DNA of 64,000 nt from Oscillospiraceae bacterium (GTDB lineage: Bacteria > Bacillota > Clostridia > Oscillospirales > Oscillospiraceae): NCBI GenBank assembly GCA_017458065.1, contig JAFTGD010000042.1, forward strand, positions 186,001-250,000, given 5' to 3'. The number at the start of each line of letters is the position of its first letter. Positions within the stretch are counted from its first letter, which is position 1. The translations under genes and the position numbers were made by a program. The notes beneath the pieces were generated by a model, which had not been told where the DNA came from, made no database searches, and saw nothing but the letters and a program-made list of their open reading frames with translations. This document shows, in pieces, positions 25,538 to 33,082 of this stretch.

Positions 25538-25759
25538 ATGAGCAACCGTGAAAGAATCATGCAAATTGTTGATCGTCTTCCGGAATATAAGCTGACTCAG
25601 ATTTTGGTATTCTTACAGGGCATCCAATTTGACGATGACTTAGAAGATGATCTGTTTTGTGAGAAGCTTTATCAAAGATACCTTGAAGACGATGATCCAG
25701 AGAAGCATAACACGATTTCTCTTGAAGATCTTGCCGCCCGTGAAGGTATCGCACTATGA
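25538..25759 (+). CDS. Putative antitoxin of a RelE-type module (73 aa)
   Basis: 73 residues, acidic (D-D-D-L-E-D-D-L-F; E-D-D-D-P-E), beginning S-N-R-E-R-I-M-Q-I-V-D-R-L-P-E-Y-K-L-T-Q-I-L-V-F-L-Q-G, a helix pattern often found in antitoxins preceding RelE toxins. Its stop overlaps the toxin ATG (ATGA), and it lies 15 bases after the RHH gene. Confidence 0.75.
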   Translation: MSNRERIMQIVDRLPEYKLTQILVFLQGIQFDDDLEDDLFCEKLYQRYLEDDDPEKHNTISLEDLAAREGIAL

Positions 25760-26016
25760 AGTATCAGATTCTCGTTGAAAAACCTGCTGAAAAATTCATC
25801 TCGCGTTTACCAAAACCGGAAAAAGAAAGAGTGCTGCGGGCAATCAGCAAGTTACCAAATACAGGTGATATTAAGCGCTTGCAGGGACGAACCAATAAAG
25901 ATCTCTTTCGTCTCCGTGTTGGAGAATACCGGATCATCTATCGCGTGGACAACGGCAAATTGATTGTGTGCGTGATAGATGCAGGTAACCGAGGTGAAAT
26001 ATACAATCGTTATTAA
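25756..26016 (+). CDS. RelE/ParE-family toxin (third module)
   Basis: 86 residues: Y-Q-I-L-V-E-K-P-A-E-K-F-I-S-R-L-P, a helical hairpin, then G-R-T-N-K-D-L-F-R-L-R-V-G-E-Y-R-I-I-Y-R-V and a closing V-I-D-A-G-N-R-G-E-I-Y strand. The L-R-V-G-x-Y-R-I-x-Y core and C-terminal R-G-x-I-Y are typical of RelE toxins that cut mRNA on the ribosome. Coupled to the upstream antitoxin. Confidence 0.9.
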   Translation: MKYQILVEKPAEKFISRLPKPEKERVLRAISKLPNTGDIKRLQGRTNKDLFRLRVGEYRIIYRVDNGKLIVCVIDAGNRGEIYNRY

Positions 26017-26080
26017 TCATGCAGAATGCTGTACGGGATCTGTCGTTTTACGGCGCGTAAACAAACCGGTCGGATCCATG

Positions 26081-26117
26081 ATACTGCCGCCTGAACATGC
26101 CGCAGCCGCGGATCATA
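26081..26117 (+). repeat. Partial copy of the 25126-25159 terminator region
   Basis: ATACTGCC...CTGA-CATGCC-CAGCCGCGG-TCATA matches 25126-25159 with a two-base insertion and scattered substitutions, but lacks the right arm of the hairpin. The third TA module lies exactly between the two copies. Confidence 0.6.
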
Positions 26118-26166
26118 GATGCCCGGTCAGCTCCGGATTGTTTTTGAAATAGGAAAACTCAGAAAC

Positions 26167-26215
26167 CTTCGTTATTTCAAATTAGCTTGACAAGTTGAAA
26201 TAACGAAGTTATACT
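26167..26215 (+). promoter_or_regulatory. fic promoter overlapped by a perfect 14-bp palindrome
   Basis: TTGACA (26187-26192), 17 bases, TATACT (26210-26215). CTTCGTTATTTCAA (26167-26180) and its exact reverse complement (26195-26208) flank the -35 and fill the spacer, a strong repressor operator. The Fic protein's own C-terminal winged helix is the obvious candidate binder. Confidence 0.75.
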
Positions 26216-26250
26216 CTCATCAGTATTTCAGAAACGAGGAGGACCTGCGC

Positions 26251-27393
26251 ATGAAAAACCGCGCCGGTGAATGGAAGCGGAACATGTCCGGGGAGGCGGC
26301 CTATCAGTCATTTTCCCCTGCCCCGTTGCCGCCGGAGCCACCGGTCGTGCTGGATGCAGAAACGGTCGAGCTGCTGGTGCGGGCCAACTGTCAGCTTGCC
26401 ACGCTGGATGGGATCGCTGCGAGGATTCCCAATATGCCGCTGTTTGTATCCATGTATGTGCGCAAAGAGGCTTTGATGTCCTCTCAGATCGAGGGTACGC
26501 AGGCAACCTTGGAAGATGTGCTCGACCCGATGCTGGAGGCCAACACCAACCGAAGCGTGGCGGACGTAGTCAACTACATCAAAGCCACAGATTACGCCGT
26601 GAAGAGGTTAGAGACCCTGCCCCTCTGCAATCGTCTGCTCCGTGAGACGCACGCCGTGCTGATGGAGGGCGTGCGGGGACAGGAAAAGTACCCCGGTGAG
26701 TTTCGCCGTTCGCAGAACTGGATCGGCGGCCAGGGCAGCAACCTTAAAACCGCGCGCTATGTTCCACCCTCGCCAGAGGATATGGAGCAGGCCATGTCTG
26801 ACCTGGAGAAGTATATCAACAGTGAGGACGGGCAAGACGAGCTGATCCGCGCGGCGCTGATCCACTATCAGTTTGAGACGATCCACCCCTTCCTTGACGG
26901 CAACGGACGGATAGGGCGGCTGCTCATCACGCTCTACCTGATGGAAAAGAAGGTTTTGAGCACTCCGGCGCTGTATATCTCCTATTTCCTCAAACGAAAC
27001 CGCGTAGAATTCTATGACCGCATGACGGAGGTACGCCGGAACGGCAGCTATGAGCAGTGGGTGCACTTTTTCCTGCAGGCTGTTGAGGAATGTGCGCGGG
27101 ATGCCATTGAGACAATCGACCGGCTGACCGCGCTGCACGAGAAAAACACCGCCATCGTCGGCGGCATGGGGCGCTCAGCCAAGAACACGTTGCTGGTATT
27201 CCGCTATCTTGAGGCCAATCCGATCATTGATATCCGCAAAACGGCGCAGGCGCTGTCGCTGTCGTTCAACACAGTTGCCGCCGCTGTACGCCGCTTAACT
27301 GAGGCGGGCATTTTGATTCAGACTGACACAACCAACCGAAACCGCAGCTTTGCTTATGAAGACTATCTGGACATTCTGAGAAACGGAACATAA
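26251..27393 (+). CDS. Fic-domain protein with C-terminal winged helix
   Basis: 380 residues. Active-site H-P-F-L-D-G-N-G-R-I-G-R at residues 212-223, complete for AMP transfer from ATP. An inhibitory helix S77-S-Q-I-E81-G82 lies N-terminal (class II Fic), with the Fic_N region before it. C-terminal helix-turn-helix about 320-375 (D-I-R-K-T-A-Q-A-L-S-L-S-F-N-T-V-A-A-A-V-R-R-L). Such proteins modify target proteins and commonly repress themselves. ACGAGGAGG site. The target is unknown. Confidence 0.92.
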   Translation: MKNRAGEWKRNMSGEAAYQSFSPAPLPPEPPVVLDAETVELLVRANCQLATLDGIAARIPNMPLFVSMYVRKEALMSSQIEGTQATLEDVLDPMLEANTNRSVADVVNYIKATDYAVKRLETLPLCNRLLRETHAVLMEGVRGQEKYPGEFRRSQNWIGGQGSNLKTARYVPPSPEDMEQAMSDLEKYINSEDGQDELIRAALIHYQFETIHPFLDGNGRIGRLLITLYLMEKKVLSTPALYISYFLKRNRVEFYDRMTEVRRNGSYEQWVHFFLQAVEECARDAIETIDRLTALHEKNTAIVGGMGRSAKNTLLVFRYLEANPIIDIRKTAQALSLSFNTVAAAVRRLTEAGILIQTDTTNRNRSFAYEDYLDILRNGT

Positions 27394-27415
27394 ATGCGGA
27401 GCCTACACATCTTCG

Positions 27416-27455
27416 CATAAAAACGCCGCCCGGACGGACGGCGTTTGATTTTTTG
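27416..27455. terminator. Bidirectional terminator between fic and SIMPL gene
   Basis: AAACGCCG (27421-27428) and CGGCGTTT facing arms around CCCGGACGGA, with A-rich left and T-rich right flanks (GATTTTTT). Convergent genes on both sides. Confidence 0.75.
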
Positions 27456-27469
27456 GTTTTCCTCTGTGA

Positions 27470-28168
27470 TCACGAATCGGCTTTAAACGTAACCACAATG
27501 CTGGAACTGACGGTCAGTTTTGCCGCCTGCACAACGGTGCCTGCAGCAGATTCCTCCGCCGCCACCATGTCAAAGGAATTCCGGATCCCTTTGTCATAGC
27601 TATAGGTATTCTGCTCCGCGATATCTTCAATGCCGCGAAGCTGCAGCCCGGCCGCATCCGCGAGGACTGCCGCTTTGGCCTGCGCATCCTCCACAGCCAG
27701 CCTCATTGCCTTTTCTTTCGCTTCGCTTGTGTCCGTGGCTGAGAAGCTGATGTCGTTCAAGGTGTTTGCTCCGGCGCCGAACGCGAGGTCGATTACTTCC
27801 CCGACCCGGTCGATGTCCTTCACCCGGATGGCCAGGGTCGAATTTGCGTTGTAGGCCGTGATCTGCTCAGACCCGCCGGAATAGTCGTACATGGCGTAGA
27901 TGTTGATGTAGTCGGTGTTGATATCCTCTTCCGCGATGCCGCCGGCCGTCAGGGCGGCGCGAATGGCCGCTACCGCCTCGTTCGCCTTCGCCTGAGCGGT
28001 CAGCACATCCGGATCGGCGGCGCTCACGCCAAGCGAGACAACCGCCGCATCGGCAGGGACCAGCACGTTTCCCGTGCCCGTAACCGTGATTTCGGAATCC
28101 GCAGAGGCAAACACCGGGATCATCGCCAGAACGAGCATCGCCAGGAGCAGAGAAACTGTTTTCTTCAT
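27470..28168 (-). CDS. Secreted SIMPL-domain (DUF541) protein
   Basis: 232 residues. Signal peptide 1-23 (A-S-A-D cleavage), then I-T-V-T-G-T-G-N-V-L-V-P-A-D-A-A-V-V, the usual first strands of the SIMPL/BP26 fold, to the C-terminus (V-S-S-S-I-V-V-T-F-K). No lipobox. Exported, probably oligomeric; biochemical role unknown. Single-gene unit. Confidence 0.85.
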   Translation of the reverse strand: MKKTVSLLLAMLVLAMIPVFASADSEITVTGTGNVLVPADAAVVSLGVSAADPDVLTAQAKANEAVAAIRAALTAGGIAEEDINTDYINIYAMYDYSGGSEQITAYNANSTLAIRVKDIDRVGEVIDLAFGAGANTLNDISFSATDTSEAKEKAMRLAVEDAQAKAAVLADAAGLQLRGIEDIAEQNTYSYDKGIRNSFDMVAAEESAAGTVVQAAKLTVSSSIVVTFKADS

Positions 28169-28281
28169 ATTGATAGGCCTCCTTGTTGATTTGGTGGCCT
28201 TATTCTACTCCTGCCCCTGCCGGGAAACAACAAACACGCTGTGAATTCAGAATTCTTCAGAATTCCGGCTTTGCTGTGTCT

Positions 28282-30210
28282 TTATCCCAGCACCGCGGCG
28301 CCCCAGGGGGACAGGGTGAGGGGCTCTCCCTCGCGGTGCGTCTCTCCGGTCAGGCGGTCCTGCCCGGAGACCGGGCAGAGAAGGGTCTGCTCCGCATCGG
28401 AAAAGTTCAACACAAAGTGCAGCTTTCCGCGCTGCATACTGACAATGGGCCACTGCTGCGCCGGGACCGCAATGCCTGCCGCGGCCGCGGCCTGTGCGAG
28501 AGCGGTTTTCAGTTCCCCGTTTTTCAGCGTGCAGCCCAGATACCACGCGGTCCCCTGCCCGAAGCGGTTCCGCGTCAGGGCGGCGTACCCGCCCCAGTGC
28601 GGGTCGTCATAGCGCTTCAGGACTTCCGCGCCCTCGGCCTCCAGCAGTTCCATCCAGAGGTGCCGGTCGTTTTTGGTGAAGCGGTCGTAGTGCAGGCCGA
28701 ACACATCCGTCAGGCCATAGGGCTGCCGCTCATGGCGGGGCCTGGCGTTCTCATCCGCGTAGAAGCTGCGGAAACCCGCGAACACGCTGCCGCCCTGTGC
28801 GACATAGTCCCGCACCCGGGCGATCATCTCTTCGGACGCGCAGTAGAACTCCGGGAAGACCAGCAGCCGATAGCCGCTCCAGTCCGTCTCACGGTCATAA
28901 AGGATGTCGCAGTCGAGGTTCAGCTCATACAGCGCCTGATGGAAGCTGTTCACCACATCGTTGTAGCTCAGGCGCCTGTCGGTGGGAAACCACTTCATTG
29001 CGTGCAGGTTCTCCGGACTCACAATCACGGCGATGGGTGCGCGGGCCTTCTCTTCCAGCTCCGGGGCAAGCGTCCGAAGCATCCGGCCGATCTCCCGGAC
29101 CTCGGCATAGGTCTCGCCCGGTTCCCCGTCGTGGCTGAGAATCCCCTTCCAGTAGGTCTCGAGCCCGCCGTGGATGGAGGCCCAGGGCCAGTACATCTGG
29201 CCGCAGGCGCCGGCCGCCAGATGCGCCAGCGTCATCAGCTTCAGCTGTCCGGGCCAGGGCAGCCACCCGGTGAAGGCCTGGGTCTGGCTCTCCAAAACCA
29301 GATACGGCTCGCGCTTCAGCGGGCGCATGAGGCTTCCGCCGAAGGCGATCTCCCTGCCGGTCAGCTCGCCGCAGGGCGGGCAGTAGACGTCCGTCCCGAT
29401 CAGGGTCAGGGCCTTCGCGGCCTCAAAATGGCTGATGCCCGGCTGGACGCCGCAGGAGTATCCCTCCTGCTGTCCCTCCGCGCCGAAGAACTTCCACTCA
29501 TAGTCCAGGTTGTGGGTGACAAACTGGTCCTCCCGCTTGTACTCCGAGACGATCCCCGCCTGCCAGAGAAGGAATTCTGCCGCGAGTTCCCGCCGGTATT
29601 CCTCAAAGGCACAGGCGTAGCCGCCGTTCACGGTCCCCTCCGGGTCCGGCAGCTCCTCAAAGCTCGCCACCGAGCTGCTCCAGTGCCGGAGGCCGAAGGC
29701 GGCATTCACCGCCTCGATGCTGCCGAAGCGCTTTTTCAGCCAGGCACGGAAGCCGTCAAGCACGCGTGTGTTGTTCATCCCATAGTGCTTGGTCTCGTTG
29801 TCGATCTGAAAGCCGATCACATTGGCGCAGCTCGCCGTACGGGACACCAGCTCCCGGATGATCCGCTCGGCATAGAAGCGGTAGGTCGGGTTGGTGATGT
29901 CCATGTTCTGCCGCGGGCCGAATTTGTTCCTGCCCAGGATCTCAGGGTCTAGGTCCGCCAGCCACTTGGGCACCGCGTAGGTGGGTGTGCCGATGATGAC
30001 GTCGATGCCGAAGCGCTCCGCCGCCTCAATGACCCTCATCACGTGGGAGAAGTCAAATTCTCCGCAGCGCGGCTCCTCCACCGACCAGGTGGACTCCGCG
30101 ATGCGGATCGTGTTCATCCCGGCGTCCCGGATGAGCGCCATATCTTTCTCCAGCCGGTCCTCCGGCTGGTATTCCTCATAATACGCCGCACCGAAAACGA
30201 ATTTTTTCAT
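28282..30210 (-). CDS. GH42 beta-galactosidase
   Basis: 642 residues, normal for family GH42. TIM-barrel start F-G-A-A-Y-Y-E-E-Y; acid/base in I-G-F-Q-I-D-N-E (about residues 135-142) and nucleophile in P-Y-L-V-L-E-S-Q (near 300-307). A trimerisation/class I glutamine amidotransferase-like domain follows (about 395-600). No signal peptide, so it hydrolyses imported beta-galactosides or alpha-arabinopyranosides inside the cell. Last gene of the glycoside cluster. Confidence 0.93.
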   Translation of the reverse strand: MKKFVFGAAYYEEYQPEDRLEKDMALIRDAGMNTIRIAESTWSVEEPRCGEFDFSHVMRVIEAAERFGIDVIIGTPTYAVPKWLADLDPEILGRNKFGPRQNMDITNPTYRFYAERIIRELVSRTASCANVIGFQIDNETKHYGMNNTRVLDGFRAWLKKRFGSIEAVNAAFGLRHWSSSVASFEELPDPEGTVNGGYACAFEEYRRELAAEFLLWQAGIVSEYKREDQFVTHNLDYEWKFFGAEGQQEGYSCGVQPGISHFEAAKALTLIGTDVYCPPCGELTGREIAFGGSLMRPLKREPYLVLESQTQAFTGWLPWPGQLKLMTLAHLAAGACGQMYWPWASIHGGLETYWKGILSHDGEPGETYAEVREIGRMLRTLAPELEEKARAPIAVIVSPENLHAMKWFPTDRRLSYNDVVNSFHQALYELNLDCDILYDRETDWSGYRLLVFPEFYCASEEMIARVRDYVAQGGSVFAGFRSFYADENARPRHERQPYGLTDVFGLHYDRFTKNDRHLWMELLEAEGAEVLKRYDDPHWGGYAALTRNRFGQGTAWYLGCTLKNGELKTALAQAAAAAGIAVPAQQWPIVSMQRGKLHFVLNFSDAEQTLLCPVSGQDRLTGETHREGEPLTLSPWGAAVLG

Positions 30211-30228
30211 ATCGCTCTCCGTTGAAAG

Positions 30229-30255
30229 GAGGGGCTGCTGTTGGGGCAGCCCCTC
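30229..30255. terminator. Hairpin between the transporter and GH42 genes
   Basis: GAGGGGCTGC (30229-30238) / GCAGCCCCTC (30246-30255), 7-base loop. It lacks a U-tract in the direction of the genes and may be a processing or partial-termination site. Confidence 0.45.
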
Positions 30256-30293
30256 AAAGTGTTTTCTTATAATAGGTCAGGCGCGGGGTTTTG

Positions 30294-31694
30294 TCAATCC
30301 TTGCTGCCCGCCCAGCGGCCGGCGGCGAGGTCCTCGACGACCTTGTCATAGTGCTTGTCGAGATCGAACATCAGCAGGCACACCACGCCGATGACGGCGA
30401 TGATCAGGGGAACCCAGATGACCGCGGTGTTGATGGCGGCAACGGAGGATGCGCTGGTGGGATCGGCGTCAAAGCCGCCGGCGGAGAGGATCCAGCCGAG
30501 GGCCGCGGTGCCGAGACCGGAGCCGATCTTCATGGTGAAGGAGGAGGCGGCGTTGCCCATGCCCATGGCGGCGACGTTGCTCTTCCACTGGCCGTAGGTG
30601 ATGGCGTCCTGCAGCAGGCCGAACATGGTGGCGGCGCCGCAGCCGAAGCCGAGACCCTTGAGGATGTTCGCGGCGAGCACGAGGTTCACGTTCTGTCCGG
30701 CCAGCAAGGTCAGCAGGAAGGCCACGCCTGCCGCGGCCATACCGATCATGCCGGTCCAGCGTTTGCCGATCTTCTTCATGATGAAGGGCGTCAGGAACAT
30801 CATGCCCATCTGGCTGAGGGACAGGGCGTTGGCGAGCAGGGAGTAGGACTCAGGCGCGTTCAGCACATACTGGGCAAAGTAGTAGTTGGCGCCGAAGAAG
30901 GTGGACATCATGAAGTACAGCGCAAAGAGGAAGATAACCATGATGACCCAGTACTTGTTGGTGACCAGGCTCTTGAGGCACTCGCCGACGGAGGGGCCTT
31001 TTGCCTTTTCGCCCGCTTCCTCTTCCTTCTCCTCTACGACGCGCTCCTTGCAGCAGAAGAAGGTGATGAGGTTCAGAACCACGAAGACCAGCATCAGCAC
31101 GATGAAGGCCAGGGTCCAGCCCTTCTGGCTGTTCTCGTCGCCGCCGAAGGCCGTGACAAGCTTCAGCGTGACGGAGTTGATGGTCATGGTGCCGAAGGTG
31201 GCCAGCAGCATGCGGAAGTTGCCCAGCAGGCCGCGCTCATACTGGTTGGTGGTCATCAGACCCTGCAGGGTGGCATAGGGCACGTTCAGCGCGGTGTAGA
31301 AGATGGTGGAGACCAGGTTGTAGGTCAGGAAGGCGTAGGCGATCTTCAGCGTCATGCTGAAGCCGGCGGGGATGGTGAACATCAGCACGGTGCAGATGGC
31401 CAGAGGGATGCTCGCCCGGATGAGCCAGGGCCGGGCTTTGCCCCACTTGGTGTGGGTCTTGTCGACGATGCGGCCCATGATCAGGTCGCTGACGCCGTCA
31501 AAGATCTTGGAGATGGCCATGACGCTGGCGGCGGTGGCGCTGGGGATGCCGACGACGCTGACGTAATAGACCAGCAGGAACGCGGAGATGGCGGAGTAGA
31601 CAAGGTTTCCGGCATAGTCGCCGATACCGTAGGCGATACGCTCCAGCCAGGAGAGCTTTGCGTTGGGATCGAGAGTCTGTGCTTTCGTACTCAT
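30294..31694 (-). CDS. GPH-family (MelB-like) sugar:cation symporter
   Basis: 466 residues with about 12 membrane segments. The early sequence Y-G-I-G-D-Y-A-G-N-L-V-Y and the loop D-K-T-H-T-K-W-G-K-A-R-P-W-L are hallmarks of glycoside-pentoside-hexuronide symporters. A long charged cytoplasmic loop lies near 230-250. Between GH5 and GH42 genes, so it most likely imports the oligosaccharide that they digest. Confidence 0.92.
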   Translation of the reverse strand: MSTKAQTLDPNAKLSWLERIAYGIGDYAGNLVYSAISAFLLVYYVSVVGIPSATAASVMAISKIFDGVSDLIMGRIVDKTHTKWGKARPWLIRASIPLAICTVLMFTIPAGFSMTLKIAYAFLTYNLVSTIFYTALNVPYATLQGLMTTNQYERGLLGNFRMLLATFGTMTINSVTLKLVTAFGGDENSQKGWTLAFIVLMLVFVVLNLITFFCCKERVVEEKEEEAGEKAKGPSVGECLKSLVTNKYWVIMVIFLFALYFMMSTFFGANYYFAQYVLNAPESYSLLANALSLSQMGMMFLTPFIMKKIGKRWTGMIGMAAAGVAFLLTLLAGQNVNLVLAANILKGLGFGCGAATMFGLLQDAITYGQWKSNVAAMGMGNAASSFTMKIGSGLGTAALGWILSAGGFDADPTSASSVAAINTAVIWVPLIIAVIGVVCLLMFDLDKHYDKVVEDLAAGRWAGSKD

Positions 31695-31737
31695 TGGTTT
31701 TCTCCTTTTACAAGTTTTATATATTCAGGTTCTTTGC

Positions 31738-32910
31738 TTACACGTTTGCCGGGAACCAGCCCAGATCCACGCTCTTGCCCAGATCCCAGCAGTCCCAGCC
31801 GCGCCAGTTGGGCTCGTTGCAGGGATCGAGGAGCAGCTTGTAGTTCCAGTAGAAGTAGCCGCTGCCGTTCTCCCAGGCCGCAAGCTGGGCGTTGGCCAGC
31901 TGCTCGTAGAGGTACTTTTTCTTCTCAGGGCTCAGGCCCTCGCTCTCGGTGAAGTCCATCCCGTTGAGCGCCGTCTGGCCGCCCCTGGTGTCCACGCCGA
32001 CGGCCAGCGAGTTGAAGAGGCACCACTCGCCGCAGACGATGGGTACATACTCCTGGACCTCCGCGATGTCCCTGGCGTAGTTCTCCTGAATGTACTTGAT
32101 GTAGCCGTTCAGGGTCTGCTCGCAGCCGTAGGCCTCGGCCACCATCAGGTACTGGTGCGTGTCGAGGTATACCCTGCCGGTGAACTTCTCCTGCGTCAGG
32201 AAGTCCTTCCAGTCCTTCAGACGGAAGGCGTCGTGGAAGACCACAAACGCGCCGTCCTTCAGGTTCGGTTGAATCCGGTCGAAGGCGCGGGTGTAGAAGC
32301 CGCGCAGAAACTCCATGGTGTTCGGGGCGCTGCCGGCGGCCAGCTCCGGCTCCACCGGGGGATAGCGGTTGGGGACGTTCATCGTCGTCCACATGGGCTC
32401 GGTGATCGGCTCGTTGATGGGGGTGATGCCGAAGAGGCCTTCACGCCGGCCGTAGCGCTTTGCCAGCTTCTCCAGCACATCCAGGACAAAGTCCACTTCC
32501 TCCGGGGTCTGACTCCATTTGCAGACGCCGCAGATACCGCCGTTGTCAAAGCCGTTCTGGCTCAGGGGCGCGGTGTGCAGGTCGACGAGGATCTTGATGC
32601 CGTACTTTTCGGCCCAGTTGAAGGCCTTGTCCAGCTCCTCGATGCAACCGATGAAGGGCGGCCGGTCGCCGAAGATGAAGTAGGGGACGGGAATGCGCAC
32701 GGTGTTCAGGCCGATGCGGCGGATGGTTGCAAAGTCGCGCTCGGAGATATACTCGCTGCGGTGGACCTTGATCCGCGCCTCATAGACCTCCGGGGAGAGC
32801 TGCCGGGGCAGGTAGTATTCGTCCTCCGCCGTGGTGCCGTCGAAGAGGGCCGGGCTCATCCATTTTTCCAGAACCAGCCAGTTGCCGAGGTTAACGCCTT
32901 TGATATACAT
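31738..32910 (-). CDS. GH5-family glycosidase, exo-beta-1,3-glucanase-like, intracellular
   Basis: 390 residues. Starts directly with K-G-V-N-L-G-N-W-L-V-L-E-K-W-M, as in fungal-type exo-1,3-glucanases, with no signal peptide. I-N-E-P (near residue 175) carries the acid/base Glu, and C-G-E-W (near 290) the nucleophile. N-T-V-R-I-P-V and D-L-H-T-A-P are further GH5 signatures. Lies 43 bases upstream of the symporter gene. Exact linkage specificity is not certain. Confidence 0.87.
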   Translation of the reverse strand: MYIKGVNLGNWLVLEKWMSPALFDGTTAEDEYYLPRQLSPEVYEARIKVHRSEYISERDFATIRRIGLNTVRIPVPYFIFGDRPPFIGCIEELDKAFNWAEKYGIKILVDLHTAPLSQNGFDNGGICGVCKWSQTPEEVDFVLDVLEKLAKRYGRREGLFGITPINEPITEPMWTTMNVPNRYPPVEPELAAGSAPNTMEFLRGFYTRAFDRIQPNLKDGAFVVFHDAFRLKDWKDFLTQEKFTGRVYLDTHQYLMVAEAYGCEQTLNGYIKYIQENYARDIAEVQEYVPIVCGEWCLFNSLAVGVDTRGGQTALNGMDFTESEGLSPEKKKYLYEQLANAQLAAWENGSGYFYWNYKLLLDPCNEPNWRGWDCWDLGKSVDLGWFPANV

Positions 32911-33082
32911 GCTGTCGCTTCCTTTCCTTTGTTGATTTGATGTCTGTAACTATAAAATAACAAAAAATGCGCCCGGAAATATATCACGATTCCGAGCGCT
33001 TTATAACAATTCTTGTTTTTGTTTTTACTTTTGGCGTTTTGTCTAAATTTCAGGTCCGTTTTTTGTCTATTTTGTCCAGGGA

